A stretch of 64,000 nt of DNA from Planctomycetota bacterium. Lineage in GTDB: Bacteria > Planctomycetota > Brocadiia > Brocadiales > Bathyanammoxibiaceae. The notes under the pieces are model-generated. The model saw only the letters and a program-made list of their open reading frames with translations. It ran no database searches and had not been told where the DNA came from. The stretch is taken from assembly GCA_016209685.1 (NCBI GenBank), contig JACQVQ010000008.1, forward strand, positions 255,778-319,777, written 5' to 3'. Made by a program: the position numbers and the translations under genes. Below, piece by piece: positions 9,269 through 18,722 of the stretch. Every line of letters begins with the position of its first letter. The stretch's first letter is position 1.

Positions 9269-9775
9269 ATGAACTGGCTTGACTCCATTTTTATAGGTTT
9301 CCTGTGTATGGCGGCGGCCTTTGGGTTCCTGAGCGGGGTACTCTGGCAGGTCTATAGTCTTATATGCCTTGTGGCCGCCTATTTTTCCTCTACGTTTCTA
9401 CATCACTACCTCGTTGGCCCCCTGTCCGCCAGGTGTAGTCCTGAGACCGCCATCCTACTGAGTCACATTATTACCTTTGTGGCCACCTTTGTCCTCATCT
9501 GCAGTCTTGGACTGCTTATGAGAAGGGCCTTAAACCTTTATCCCGGGTTCTGGGGTGGCCTGTTCGGTGCCTTCCTGGCACTGTTTCAGGGAATGCTCCT
9601 GTGCGGGGTCGTTGCCGTGGGGCTGATGGAGTACAGTAGTAACGGTCTGAGGCAAGAGGTAGAGTCCTCTGCCGTAGTCTCCGCCCTTGCGAAGGGTACC
9701 AGGGTCTTTTACGCACTCATCCCTAGTGATATAAAGAACGGTGCGAGGTCTCTGACAGGGGATGCCGAGAAGTAA
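9269..9775 (+). CDS. CvpA family membrane protein
   Basis: MNWLDSIFIGFLCMAAAFGFLSGVLWQVYSL resembles CvpA. Confidence 0.8.
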   Translation: MNWLDSIFIGFLCMAAAFGFLSGVLWQVYSLICLVAAYFSSTFLHHYLVGPLSARCSPETAILLSHIITFVATFVLICSLGLLMRRALNLYPGFWGGLFGAFLALFQGMLLCGVVAVGLMEYSSNGLRQEVESSAVVSALAKGTRVFYALIPSDIKNGARSLTGDAEK

Positions 9776-11099
9776 TGATACGATAGCCCTTATCGCCACA
9801 CCGCTGGGGGAGGGGGGGATTGGTGTGGTGCAGGTCTCCGGCCCTCAGGCGCTGGAGATGGCCGGTAAGCTCTTCAGGAGCAGGCGGGCGACGTCCGCCT
9901 CAGGTGGACTTCTGCCTGAGATAGACCTTACTAAGGCCCAGAGCGGGAGCCTCTTTTATGGGACAATACATGATAGTGAGGGGCTTATAGACGAGGTACT
10001 TGTGAGTATCTGGAGGGCAAACGGGGGTCCCACTGGTGGGGGTCTGGTGGAGATAAATTGTCATGGGGGCATAATGGCAGTACAAAAGACCCTGGAGGCC
10101 TTTCTAAAGATGGGTGCCAGGAAAGGCAAATGGAAAGAATTACTTGATGGAGTTGCCCCAGTACAGGAAGGGCTGGACCTCATACAAAGAGAGGCATTAC
10201 TCCTCCTCCCCAGGGCAAAGACCAGGTTGTCTGTCAAGATGCTCCTATCGCAGTATCAGTCCGCCCCTGGTGGACTCTCTCACGAGGTCAGGAAGTTAGG
10301 GGAGGAGGCAAAAAGGATTAAGGAGAAGCTGATGGGGTGCGACACTCCCGGGGTGGCGTCTGCCTTCCATTTGCTACTTTCTAGCCTGACTGCCCTGGTA
10401 AATTCCAGCCCCTTCGGACTGGCCCTCGTGAACCCTTTGAAGGTGACCATTGCCGGAGCACCCAACGTGGGGAAGTCTACGCTCTTTAATGCCCTCTTAA
10501 GGGAGGACAGGGTACTGGTACACCATGAGCCAGGCACTACCAGGGACTATATCATTGAGTTCATTTCTATAGAAGGGATGCCCTTAGAACTTATTGATAC
10601 CGCCGGTCTCAGGGAGGCAGAGGGGGTGGAAGGGGTAGGGGTAGAATGGGCCAGGGCCCTCCACCAGGAGGCAGATAAGGTCATACTGATGCTGGATGCC
10701 TCCAGGCACATCACCCAGGAGGAAGAAGGACTTATAGGTACACTGGATACCAGCAAGGTAGTGCCTGTACTAAACAAGATAGACTTGGTAGGGTCACGTT
10801 GCCCGCCTGAGGCGGATGCCCTACAATTATTTTCCATACCTCCCTGTGAGGTATCAGCCCTGAGTGGGAAGGGACTAGACGGTCTTAGAAGGATGCTCGT
10901 CAAGGAATTCCTCCCGGAGATAGAGAGAGGCCCCCACCGCCCCATCGTCTTCACCCAGAGGCAGAAGGGGCTGTTGGAAGAGGCCCTCAGTGTAGCCAGG
11001 GGATTACCCAGGGATATAATTGATTGCTTTACTGCCAGCGAGGTTTGTCAGAAACTAGACCAACTGGAGAAGCTCCTCCTTGGTGTGCTTAAGGAATGA
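9762..11099 (+). CDS. MnmE/TrmE-like GTPase (degenerate)
   Basis: DTIALIATPLGEGGIGVVQVSG, VEINCHGG, GAPNVGKST, DTAGLRE, NKID; no C-terminal CxGK. Confidence 0.9.
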   Translation: MPRSNDTIALIATPLGEGGIGVVQVSGPQALEMAGKLFRSRRATSASGGLLPEIDLTKAQSGSLFYGTIHDSEGLIDEVLVSIWRANGGPTGGGLVEINCHGGIMAVQKTLEAFLKMGARKGKWKELLDGVAPVQEGLDLIQREALLLLPRAKTRLSVKMLLSQYQSAPGGLSHEVRKLGEEAKRIKEKLMGCDTPGVASAFHLLLSSLTALVNSSPFGLALVNPLKVTIAGAPNVGKSTLFNALLREDRVLVHHEPGTTRDYIIEFISIEGMPLELIDTAGLREAEGVEGVGVEWARALHQEADKVILMLDASRHITQEEEGLIGTLDTSKVVPVLNKIDLVGSRCPPEADALQLFSIPPCEVSALSGKGLDGLRRMLVKEFLPEIERGPHRPIVFTQRQKGLLEEALSVARGLPRDIIDCFTASEVCQKLDQLEKLLLGVLKE

Positions 11100-11806
11100 A
11101 GCCTGCCAGGAACATAGCCTTATTAGGTGCCCTAATTCTTTCCTCTGTTACTTTTATGGCTCAGGGTCTTAATGGGCAGGGGTTCCTTGTGGACGTAAAG
11201 TGCTCTAAGTGCCACACCCTGGAGCGTGTCTTTATCATATGCAAGTCCGAAGGCGAGTGGCGGGACGTGATAGAGAAGATGATGGGGAAGAACCCCGAGT
11301 GGATTCGGCCTGGGGAGGCTGAACAGGTCCTAAAGGAAATCCTCTCGCTTTACCCCGACCGAGTCCACGAGATGTGCAGGACAAGGAGGCACTACGAGAA
11401 CGTAAGGCTATTATTTTTAGACCGCTGTACTGTCTGCCACAACATAAATAGGGTCTTGTTTGAGGATAGGACCCGGCATGAGTGGGGAGAGACCGTAAGG
11501 CGTATGTACTCAGAAGCGATGGGTTTTATCACCGAGGAGGAGGCCGCACAGATTGCCCACTTCCTCTCGGAAACGGGACACCTACTTAAGGAGGAGGCAG
11601 GAGGGAGGGTATTCGTGGCCAAGTGCCTTAACTGCCATCCGGGGGAAGAAATCTTGATGGAGACGCACGACAGCGCAGGTTGGGGGAAGCAGGTGGAGAG
11701 GTGCAGGGAGACCGCTTGCAGGACCTTCAATACCAACTGGCTTGACCCCGCCGAGGCCAGACTAATTGTAGACCTGCTAGTGAAGACCCAGGGGGAGGGA
11801 CGTTAG
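11096..11806 (+). CDS. Secreted triheme c-type cytochrome-like protein
   Basis: Three CXXCH motifs (CSKCH, CTVCH, CLNCH), N-terminal signal peptide. Confidence 0.88.
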   Translation: MKPARNIALLGALILSSVTFMAQGLNGQGFLVDVKCSKCHTLERVFIICKSEGEWRDVIEKMMGKNPEWIRPGEAEQVLKEILSLYPDRVHEMCRTRRHYENVRLLFLDRCTVCHNINRVLFEDRTRHEWGETVRRMYSEAMGFITEEEAAQIAHFLSETGHLLKEEAGGRVFVAKCLNCHPGEEILMETHDSAGWGKQVERCRETACRTFNTNWLDPAEARLIVDLLVKTQGEGR

Positions 11807-11811
11807 TTTTT

Positions 11812-11833
11812 GTAGGGTGCGTTGCAACGCACC
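11812..11833. repeat. REP-like palindrome variant GTAGGGTGCGTTGCAACGCACC
   Basis: Same GTTGCAAC core as 4831/6591. Confidence 0.85.
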
Positions 11834-11931
11834 AGCCCGCTACTCCATTAAGGTTCTAGAAGACATCTTCGAGGTCTCTGAAAAGGTCTCACCAACAGCC
11901 CGTATCATTCTGGGTGAGCCGAAGCCTTGAG

Positions 11932-11946
11932 TCCGCCTAAGGCGGA
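11932..11946. repeat. 15-bp palindrome TCCGCCTAAGGCGGA (intergenic)
   Basis: Exact palindrome. Confidence 0.9.
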
Positions 11947-12033
11947 CGAAGGGAAAGCGAAAAATCTAGCGTTTTAGCCGAGATTCTTCACCGCCTTTGG
12001 CGGTTCGGAATGACACCTCCAAATCTCCTTGTA

Positions 12034-13896
12034 CTACCTCCCCAACAGCGTGGCAAAATCCGAATCGCTCAGGAAGGGCTGGAAGTCGGGGTTGGCCTTG
12101 GCGGTGGCTCTCCATCGGGGGTTAAGCGAGATGGCCTTCCTGAGGGAGTCAAGGACGCCTGTCTTATCCTTGAGCACTGCCAGGGCAGAGGCCCTGTTAT
12201 ACCAGGCCACGTCAAACGTGGGGTTAATCCTTAATGCCTTGTCGTAGGCCTCCACGGCCTCCCTTGATTTACCCACCTGGTCCAGCACCAGGCCCATGTT
12301 GTGCCAGGCAGAATAAGATTGTGGGTTTATCTCCAGTGCCTTTTGAAAGGATTGAAGTGCTTCCTCGTTTCGGTCAAGGTCGCTAAGGAGGAGGCCCTTA
12401 TAGTCCCAGGCCTCCGAGTAGTTTGCCCTGGATTGTATCGCCTTCTCAATGGCACTGAGGGCCTCCTGGGTCTTTGCCTGTGCCTCTCCCAGGATGAGTG
12501 CCTTCTGGTAGTGGGCCTCGGCACTGTTGGGGTTTATTGTCAGACTGCGTTCAAAGGTCCTGAGGGCCTCATCGTTCCGTCCCAGCCGCATGTAGACCGT
12601 GGCCGTGTTGTACCAGACGTCAAAGGAGTTGGGCCTCAATTGGGCGGCCTGGTTGTAGGCCCCAAGGGATTCCTGGTATCGGTTCAGCTTGGCCAGGGCA
12701 TTGGCCTTGCTAATCCATGCCTCAAAAAGAGTAGGCTCTATGCTGGCCGCCTTCTCAAAGGACTTCAATGCCTCTTCCGGGCGTTCCAGTCTCAGGAGGG
12801 CAACTCCTTTGCTTACCCAGGACTCAGGGGTATCGGGGTTTAACTCGGCGGCCCTGCGGAAGGCCTCGGCGGCCTCTGACTGCCTCCCCATGCGGGCGAG
12901 GACGTCGCCCTTGCTGGTCCAGCCCTTTAGATAGTCAGAGCGGATGGCAATGGCCCTGTCAAAGGCCGTTACGGCCTCTTCGTATTTGCCCAACTCTACG
13001 GCCGTAAAACCTTTATTGTACCAGGTCTCGTAGGAGGCAGGCTCAAGCTCCAGTGCCTTTGAGTAGGCCCTCATGGCCTCTTCATATTTACCGAGGCGGA
13101 CCAGGGCCAGGCCCTTATTTGTCCAGGGGTCATAGGCCCTGGGGTTTACCTCCGAGGCGGTGGCAAAGGCCTTAACGGCCTCCTCGTAGCGTCCCATCCG
13201 GAAACAGGCCATGCCAATGTTTTGCCAGGTAAAGTAGGAATCGGGCTTGACCTCTATGGCCTTCTCAAGGGTCTTTATGGCCTCCTCATTCCTCCCCATG
13301 TCTCCCAACAGCAGGCCCTTGTCCGTATAGGCGGCGTGGAGCTTGGGGTCTATCTCTATGCATTTATCGTAGCATTTCAGTGCCTCTTCGTAGCGGCGGA
13401 GTCGGGTGAGGGCATTACCCTTGTTTAGCCATGCCTCATAGGAAGTGGGCCTCAGTTCAATGGCCTTTTCGTAGGCCCTTATGGCAGACTCCACCTGTTC
13501 CCTGTGGTTCTCTTCCACCCGCACGAGGGACAGTCCCTTATTTATCCAGGCATCATAAAAGAGGGGGTTCAGGCCGGTGGCACGGTCGTAGGCCTCCACG
13601 GCCTCCTTGTATCTCTTCAGGTGGTCCAGTAGTTGGGCCTTGTTGTACCAGGTCTTGTAATCATCGGGCCTGATAGATAGGGCGCCGTCGTAGGCCTTCA
13701 GGGCCTCCTCATGCTGACCCCTTCTCATGAGTTCCACGGCGTGCTGTGTCAGGTGTTCCGGGTCTTCCTGGGCCTGTGCGACTGACGGCAGGCAAGCCAG
13801 TAGACAAGAAAGTAGGGCAATGGAAAGGATTCCTCTAGGCATTTGTTTACCCTCCTGTATTAATAGTCCCTTTATCAAGGATAAAGGTCTTGTCAA
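12034..13896 (-). CDS. Large periplasmic TPR protein
   Basis: About 17 tandem 34-aa TPR units (A-W-x-N-K-G-x-A-L) after a signal peptide. Confidence 0.95.
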   Translation of the reverse strand: MTRPLSLIKGLLIQEGKQMPRGILSIALLSCLLACLPSVAQAQEDPEHLTQHAVELMRRGQHEEALKAYDGALSIRPDDYKTWYNKAQLLDHLKRYKEAVEAYDRATGLNPLFYDAWINKGLSLVRVEENHREQVESAIRAYEKAIELRPTSYEAWLNKGNALTRLRRYEEALKCYDKCIEIDPKLHAAYTDKGLLLGDMGRNEEAIKTLEKAIEVKPDSYFTWQNIGMACFRMGRYEEAVKAFATASEVNPRAYDPWTNKGLALVRLGKYEEAMRAYSKALELEPASYETWYNKGFTAVELGKYEEAVTAFDRAIAIRSDYLKGWTSKGDVLARMGRQSEAAEAFRRAAELNPDTPESWVSKGVALLRLERPEEALKSFEKAASIEPTLFEAWISKANALAKLNRYQESLGAYNQAAQLRPNSFDVWYNTATVYMRLGRNDEALRTFERSLTINPNSAEAHYQKALILGEAQAKTQEALSAIEKAIQSRANYSEAWDYKGLLLSDLDRNEEALQSFQKALEINPQSYSAWHNMGLVLDQVGKSREAVEAYDKALRINPTFDVAWYNRASALAVLKDKTGVLDSLRKAISLNPRWRATAKANPDFQPFLSDSDFATLLGR

Positions 13897-14692
13897 TAGA
13901 AGGTCTCTTTATCAATCTACCTGTGTAACTCACCCTCTGTCCTTCTTTAAGCGGAGGGAGGCGGCCTTCCAGGGCTATCTCTACCCCTATCCCCTGGTCA
14001 TTAAGGGTGAGCCTGGTGAGGTCGGGGTAGAGTTGAGTAATTTCCCCCTCTCCCCTGACGTACATGCCCTGGCAGTGACTCCAGAAGGCATCCCTTTCAG
14101 TGGTGGAACCTACCGAGAGGCGTTGCTGTAGCTGGTAGAGGGACAGGCCAATGAAATGCCGAGCAAGCTCGGCCACTACAACAGGTCTCTCTGCTCTCTC
14201 TTCAGGGGGTTCTCCAAAGAGTTCATGGAAGTGGGCCTTGTACCTGGCTACTAGTGGAGGTTCTTCCAGGAAGAGGGCGTTCTCGTAGTTAAATTTCTCT
14301 GCATACTCGGTGAGGGAGTATGAGCCTGTAAAGACCCTTCTGGAATCAAATATAATAAATGTGTGGTGCATCTGGCCGCCTAGTCTCCCAGGGATGGACT
14401 TGACCTCCAGTCCCTGTTCTCTCAGGAAGGGGGCCAGGGCGGTAGGTTTTTGGGCCTCCTGGTGGTCCAGTAGTAGCCTCACCCTGACCCCACGGTCTTT
14501 CGCAAGGAGGAGGGCCTCCGCCAGGTCACCAGAGGTGAATTGAAAGGCGGCGATGTCTATGGAGGTCTTTGCCTCCTGGATGCCTTGCAGGAGTTGGTTT
14601 TTTATCCCCCCCTGGGGAGAAAAGCATGTCGTTACCTGAGCCCATGCCTCAGTAGAGGATAGCAGTACAAATATGGCCAGGAGGTAATACAT
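13847..14692 (-). CDS. Phospholipase D-like protein with C-terminal OB-fold-like extension
   Basis: CFSPQGGIKNQLLQGIQEAKTSIDIAAFQFTS...MHHTFIIFDSRRVFTGSYSLTE. Confidence 0.88.
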   Translation of the reverse strand: MYYLLAIFVLLSSTEAWAQVTTCFSPQGGIKNQLLQGIQEAKTSIDIAAFQFTSGDLAEALLLAKDRGVRVRLLLDHQEAQKPTALAPFLREQGLEVKSIPGRLGGQMHHTFIIFDSRRVFTGSYSLTEYAEKFNYENALFLEEPPLVARYKAHFHELFGEPPEERAERPVVVAELARHFIGLSLYQLQQRLSVGSTTERDAFWSHCQGMYVRGEGEITQLYPDLTRLTLNDQGIGVEIALEGRLPPLKEGQRVSYTGRLIKRPSIDKTFILDKGTINTGG

Positions 14693-14956
14693 GTCTCTAT
14701 GCGATATAATATACCAGAAAGGAGGGGTGATAAAAACACTTTTTGCGTGGAGTATTATAGATAGGGGTAATGCTTTAATTTCAGTCTTAAAAGCCAGGGA
14801 TTTGGGGCTAGGGGGTAGGGTGTAGCAAAAAAACTAATCTCAATCCCTACCCCCTACTCCCGAAAACATTGTAAATTGTAAATTTCAAAATTTCTAATTT
14901 ACAACTTACAATTTCCAATTCTTTTCCCTCCCTCCCCCCTACTCCCTATTTAGCCC

Positions 14957-14984
14957 TTGAAAAAGGCGGAGACATTATTATAAT
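14957..14984 (+). promoter_or_regulatory. Putative sigma70-type promoter TTGAAA-N16-TATAAT before tRNA-Thr(TGT)
   Basis: Matches -35/-10 consensus; 12 nt before tRNA. Confidence 0.65.
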
Positions 14985-14996
14985 TAAAGTTTTCAG

Positions 14997-15071
14997 GCTA
15001 GCGTAGCTCAATGGCAGAGCAGCTGTTTTGTAAACAGCAGGTTGTGGGTTCAAATCCCGCCGCTAGCTCCA
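14997..15071 (+). tRNA. tRNA-Thr (TGT)
   Basis: Acceptor GCTAGCG/CGCTAGC, anticodon loop TTTGTAA, encoded CCA. Confidence 0.95.
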
Positions 15072-15205
15072 TTTTGTGAGGCACAGGCTACCCATCTATC
15101 GGAAATCAGCTATCTGTTGTCAGGGGTCAGTGGTCAGTTATCTGACGACCGAGGACTGACAACTGAAAATTGAAGACCTGTAATAGAGGACGAGGGTGTA
15201 AGAAT

Positions 15206-15291
15206 GGGGAGATACCCGAGTGGCCAAAGGGGACAGACTGTAAATCTGTTGGCGAAGTCCTTCGGAGGTTCGAATCCTCCTCTCCCCACCA
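15206..15291 (+). tRNA. tRNA-Tyr (GTA)
   Basis: Class II tRNA, acceptor GGGGAGA/TCTCCCC, anticodon GTA. Confidence 0.95.
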
Positions 15292-15387
15292 TTATAACTA
15301 GGGAGTAGGGGGTAGGGAGTAGGGAAAAGTAGTAAAAAAGACTGCTAATCCCCAACCCCTACCCCCTATACCCAGGTCTTTAAAGGT

Positions 15388-15461
15388 GCGGGCGTAGCTC
15401 AATGGTAGAGTGCTAGCCTTCCAAGCTAGCTATGTGGGTTCGATTCCCATCGCCCGCTCCA
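15388..15461 (+). tRNA. tRNA-Gly (TCC)
   Basis: Acceptor GCGGGCG/CGCCCGC, anticodon loop CTTCCAA. Confidence 0.95.
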
Positions 15462-15519
15462 TTTTGTTTATTAAGTGGGGGCAAAACAATTTAAATCACC
15501 AAGACTATAAGAGATGCCC

Positions 15520-15547
15520 TTGACAAACATCTTTTAATTGATATAAT
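15520..15547 (+). promoter_or_regulatory. Putative sigma70-type promoter TTGACA-N16-TATAAT before tRNA-Thr(GGT)-tuf
   Basis: Exact consensus hexamers. Confidence 0.75.
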
Positions 15548-15565
15548 TTTAGTTTTCCAGTATAT

Positions 15566-15640
<75 letters not shown>

Positions 15641-15684
15641 GCTTCATAAGCGGGCCACAGATTTAAACTTAAGGAGAAGGTGAT

Positions 15685-16887
15685 ATGGCAAAGGAAGTAT
15701 TTAAGAGAACGAAGCCCCACGTAAACGTTGGAACTATTGGACACATAGACCACGGCAAAACTACCTTGACCTCCGTGATAACTCACATCCTTGCAAAGGC
15801 AGGGCTGGCCAAGGAGAGGCCCTTTGATACTATAGACAATGCCCCGGAGGAGAAGGAAAGGGGTATCACCATTGCCATCTCTCACGTAGAGTATGAGACG
15901 GAAAAGAGGCACTATGCGCACGTGGACTGCCCCGGCCATGCAGACTACATAAAGAATATGATTACCGGAGCGGCCCAGATGGACGGGGCGATACTAGTAG
16001 TCAGCGCCCCAGATGGGCCTATGCCCCAGACCAGGGAGCATATCCTCCTGGCCCGTCAGGTAGGGGTACCTGCCATAGTGGTATTTATGAACAAGCTAGA
16101 TGCCTTAGAGGATAAGGAACTCCAGGATTTGGTGGAGATGGAAGTCAGGGAACTATTAAAGAAGTACAAATTCCCGGGGGACGATATCCCAGTGATTAGG
16201 GGCTCGGCCTTGAATGCCAGGGATTGCGGTTGTGCCAAGAGGGAGTGCCCAAAGTGCGGGTCAATATGGCAGTTAATGGACGCCGTGGACAGCTATATTC
16301 CCGCCCCTAAGAGGGAGATAGAAAAGCCCTTCCTTATGTCTATAGAAGACGTCTTCAGTATAAAGGGTAGGGGCACCGTGGGTACCGGAAGGGTGGAAAG
16401 GGGCAGGGTAAAGGTTGGAGAAGAGATAGACATAGTGGGCCTCAGCCTGGAGATAAAGAAAACGGTGGTGACCGGGGTGGAGATGTTTAATAAGACCCTG
16501 GATGAAGGTCAGGCTGGGGACAATTTGGGTATACTCCTCCGAGGGATAGAGAAAGAACAACTTGAGAGGGGACACGTACTTGCGGCTCCAGGAAGCATCC
16601 CCCCTCATACGGATTTTGAGGCTGAGGTGTACATCCTGACCAAAGAAGAGGGAGGCAGGCACACCCCCTTCTTCAAGGGCTACAGGCCCCAGTTTTACTT
16701 CAGGACTACGGACGTTACCGGGGTAGCAAACCTACCTCAGGGGACGGACATGGTCATGCCTGGTGACAACGTAAAGCTCTCCATAGAACTTATTACCCCG
16801 ATAGCCATGGAAGAGAACCTCAGGTTCGCTATCCGAGAGGGTGGTCATACCGTAGGGGCTGGGGTAGTTACCAAGATACTTAAGTAA
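15685..16887 (+). CDS. tuf: Elongation factor Tu with Cys-rich insert
   Basis: [27 protein letters not shown]; full length. Confidence 0.98.
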   Translation: MAKEVFKRTKPHVNVGTIGHIDHGKTTLTSVITHILAKAGLAKERPFDTIDNAPEEKERGITIAISHVEYETEKRHYAHVDCPGHADYIKNMITGAAQMDGAILVVSAPDGPMPQTREHILLARQVGVPAIVVFMNKLDALEDKELQDLVEMEVRELLKKYKFPGDDIPVIRGSALNARDCGCAKRECPKCGSIWQLMDAVDSYIPAPKREIEKPFLMSIEDVFSIKGRGTVGTGRVERGRVKVGEEIDIVGLSLEIKKTVVTGVEMFNKTLDEGQAGDNLGILLRGIEKEQLERGHVLAAPGSIPPHTDFEAEVYILTKEEGGRHTPFFKGYRPQFYFRTTDVTGVANLPQGTDMVMPGDNVKLSIELITPIAMEENLRFAIREGGHTVGAGVVTKILK

Positions 16888-17039
16888 TGGTACGGGAAGC
16901 CATAACCCTAGTCTGTTCCGAGTGTTCCAATAGGAACTACCGGAGTACCCGGAAGGCCAGGGCTACGGAGAAGTTAGCGCTTAAGAAGTATTGTCGCTGT
17001 TGTAGAAAACATACGGTGCATAAGGAACACAAAAAATAG
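16887..17039 (+). CDS. rpmG: Ribosomal protein bL33
   Basis: 50 aa with two Cys pairs (not in ORF track), translated by hand: [50 protein letters not shown]. Confidence 0.92.
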   Translation: MVREAITLVCSECSNRNYRSTRKARATEKLALKKYCRCCRKHTVHKEHKK

Positions 17040-17046
17040 GGGAATT

Positions 17047-17122
17047 AGGTCCGTAGCTCTAATGGTAGAGCACCGGACTCCAAATCCGGGTGTTGGGGGT
17101 TCGAGTCCCTCCGGACCTGCCA
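17047..17122 (+). tRNA. tRNA-Trp (CCA)
   Basis: Acceptor AGGTCCG/CGGACCT, anticodon loop CTCCAAA. Confidence 0.95.
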
Positions 17123-17139
17123 TTAACATCGGGCCGGGA

Positions 17140-17598
17140 ATGGCTCTAGAGATATATAAAAAAAACCAAGGGGTTCATGCAAGGGTTTTTATAGGAGCGG
17201 GTCTGGGGCTCCTGACCCTGATGGCTGCCCATGCCATATACGGGAGCTTCATAGAGTCCCCGGAGGTGTATGCGGGCGCCAGAGTACCACTGGTAGAGAT
17301 GCCACTCACCTGGGGTCTTGTCAGTGCCGTTGTATTTTTTGTCATCAGTACGGTTATTATTGGGGCACTGACTACGGGCCTTGAGACAGGCCTCGGGACG
17401 CTGGATAGCAATAGTAAAAAGGTGGTGGAGTTCCTAATAGATACACAGGGAGAACTCCAGAAGGTCTCCTGGCCTACTAGAGAGGAACTTACAGGCTCCA
17501 CGGTGGTGGTGATATTCTCAGTAATCGTATTAGGTGTTTACATCTTTGGGGTAGATTGGGTAATAACAAGGGTCATAAGATGGATAGGCTTTCTATGA
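17140..17598 (+). CDS. secE: Preprotein translocase SecE
   Basis: LQKVSWPTREELTGSTVVVIFSV motif; start revised downstream of tRNA-Trp. Confidence 0.93.
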   Translation: MALEIYKKNQGVHARVFIGAGLGLLTLMAAHAIYGSFIESPEVYAGARVPLVEMPLTWGLVSAVVFFVISTVIIGALTTGLETGLGTLDSNSKKVVEFLIDTQGELQKVSWPTREELTGSTVVVIFSVIVLGVYIFGVDWVITRVIRWIGFL

Positions 17599-17741
17599 AG
17601 GTATCCTGCCTTGGGCAGGGCAGGTTAGCATCTAAGAGGAATACCCCAAATCTCATAGTAATATTCCTCCAGTCTAGCCTCTAGGTATCTATCGGCAAGA
17701 AAGTTATCTCACTAATCCACATTAAACGTGCTTGTAATCGT

Positions 17742-18290
17742 ATGAAGAAGTGGTTTGTACTGAGGGTACAGAGTAACAAAGAAGATAAGGTAAGAAAGGC
17801 CCTGGAGGAGTGCATAAAAGCCCGGGGTCTGGAAAACAAGGTCTCCAAGGTCTTGGTGCCTACAGAAAGGGTTTCTGAGATTAAAGGTGGTAAAAAGAGG
17901 ATTAGCGAAAGGAAGGTCTTCCCCGGTTATATTATGGCAGAAGTAGAGGTGGACGAGCAGGGAAATATGCCTTCCGATGTATGGTTCCTCATAAGAGAAA
18001 CCCCAGGGTCGGGGGACTTTCTGGGAGGAGAACGCACTAAGCCAGTACCCATGGCCACTTATGAGGTAGAAAAGATGCTGTCGGAGGTGGAAAAGGGAGA
18101 GGAGAGACCCAAGGCTAAGATACATTTCAAGGAAGGAGAAAGGGTCAGGGTCAAGGAAGGCCCCTTTGAGAACTTTGAAGGCATAGTGGAAGAGATTATG
18201 GAGGGGACGGGAAGGGTGAGGATAATTATCACCATCTTTGGAAGGGCAACCCCAGTGGAACTAGAATACTGGCAAGTAGAGACGGTATAA
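17742..18290 (+). CDS. nusG: Transcription antitermination protein NusG
   Basis: KKWFVLRVQSNKE, FPGYIMAEVE, KOW motif. Confidence 0.96.
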   Translation: MKKWFVLRVQSNKEDKVRKALEECIKARGLENKVSKVLVPTERVSEIKGGKKRISERKVFPGYIMAEVEVDEQGNMPSDVWFLIRETPGSGDFLGGERTKPVPMATYEVEKMLSEVEKGEERPKAKIHFKEGERVRVKEGPFENFEGIVEEIMEGTGRVRIIITIFGRATPVELEYWQVETV

Positions 18291-18719
18291 ATGGCAAAGA
18301 AGGAAGTAATAGCGAAGGTAAAGCTCCAGATACCAGCAGGTCAGGCCACACCAGCCCCTCCTGTGGGGCCAGCCCTGGGCCAGCATGGGGTAAACATTGG
18401 GCTCTTCGTCTCTAAATTTAACGAGAAGACCAAAAGTAGTCCTGGGATTATAACCCCAGTGGAACTGACTATTTATAAAGACAAGACCTTTGATTTCATC
18501 CTGAAGTCCCCCCCGGCCTCCGTGCTACTGAAACAGGCGTCAGGCATAGCCAAGGGTTCAGGGGTACCCAACAAGGAGAAGGTGGGCCAGGTCACAAAAC
18601 AGCAGGTCTTAGATATAGCCAAGGCCAAGCTCTTAGACCTTAACACCAAAGACCTCCAGGAGGCGGCGAAGATGGTGGAAGGGACGGCAAGGAGTATGGG
18701 CCTAACGGTAGGAGATTAG
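18291..18719 (+). CDS. rplK: Ribosomal protein uL11
   Basis: Family sequence and synteny. Confidence 0.97.
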   Translation: MAKKEVIAKVKLQIPAGQATPAPPVGPALGQHGVNIGLFVSKFNEKTKSSPGIITPVELTIYKDKTFDFILKSPPASVLLKQASGIAKGSGVPNKEKVGQVTKQQVLDIAKAKLLDLNTKDLQEAAKMVEGTARSMGLTVGD

Positions 18720-18722
18720 CCA

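Noticed and set aside
12301-13673. Plus-strand ORFs opposite the TPR gene (e.g. 180 aa at 12301)
   Set aside because: Antisense of a repetitive, GC-rich TPR gene; low-complexity leucine/glycine-rich products with no domain.
14860-14945. ATTGTAAATTGTAAATT...AATTTACAACTTACAATT repeats considered as a CRISPR or phage att site
   Set aside because: No regular spacers or cas genes; looks like a dispersed word repeat/hairpin. No CRISPR array found in the window.
15134-15355. 73-aa minus-strand ORF (VGRGGFEPPKDFANRFTVCPLWPLGYLP)
   Set aside because: It is the antisense of tRNA-Tyr plus flanking repeats, a well-known spurious ORF type.
17062-17139. N-terminal extension MVEHRTPNPGVGGSSPSGPA on the SecE ORF
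   Set aside because: Reads through tRNA-Trp; the true secE start is 17140.
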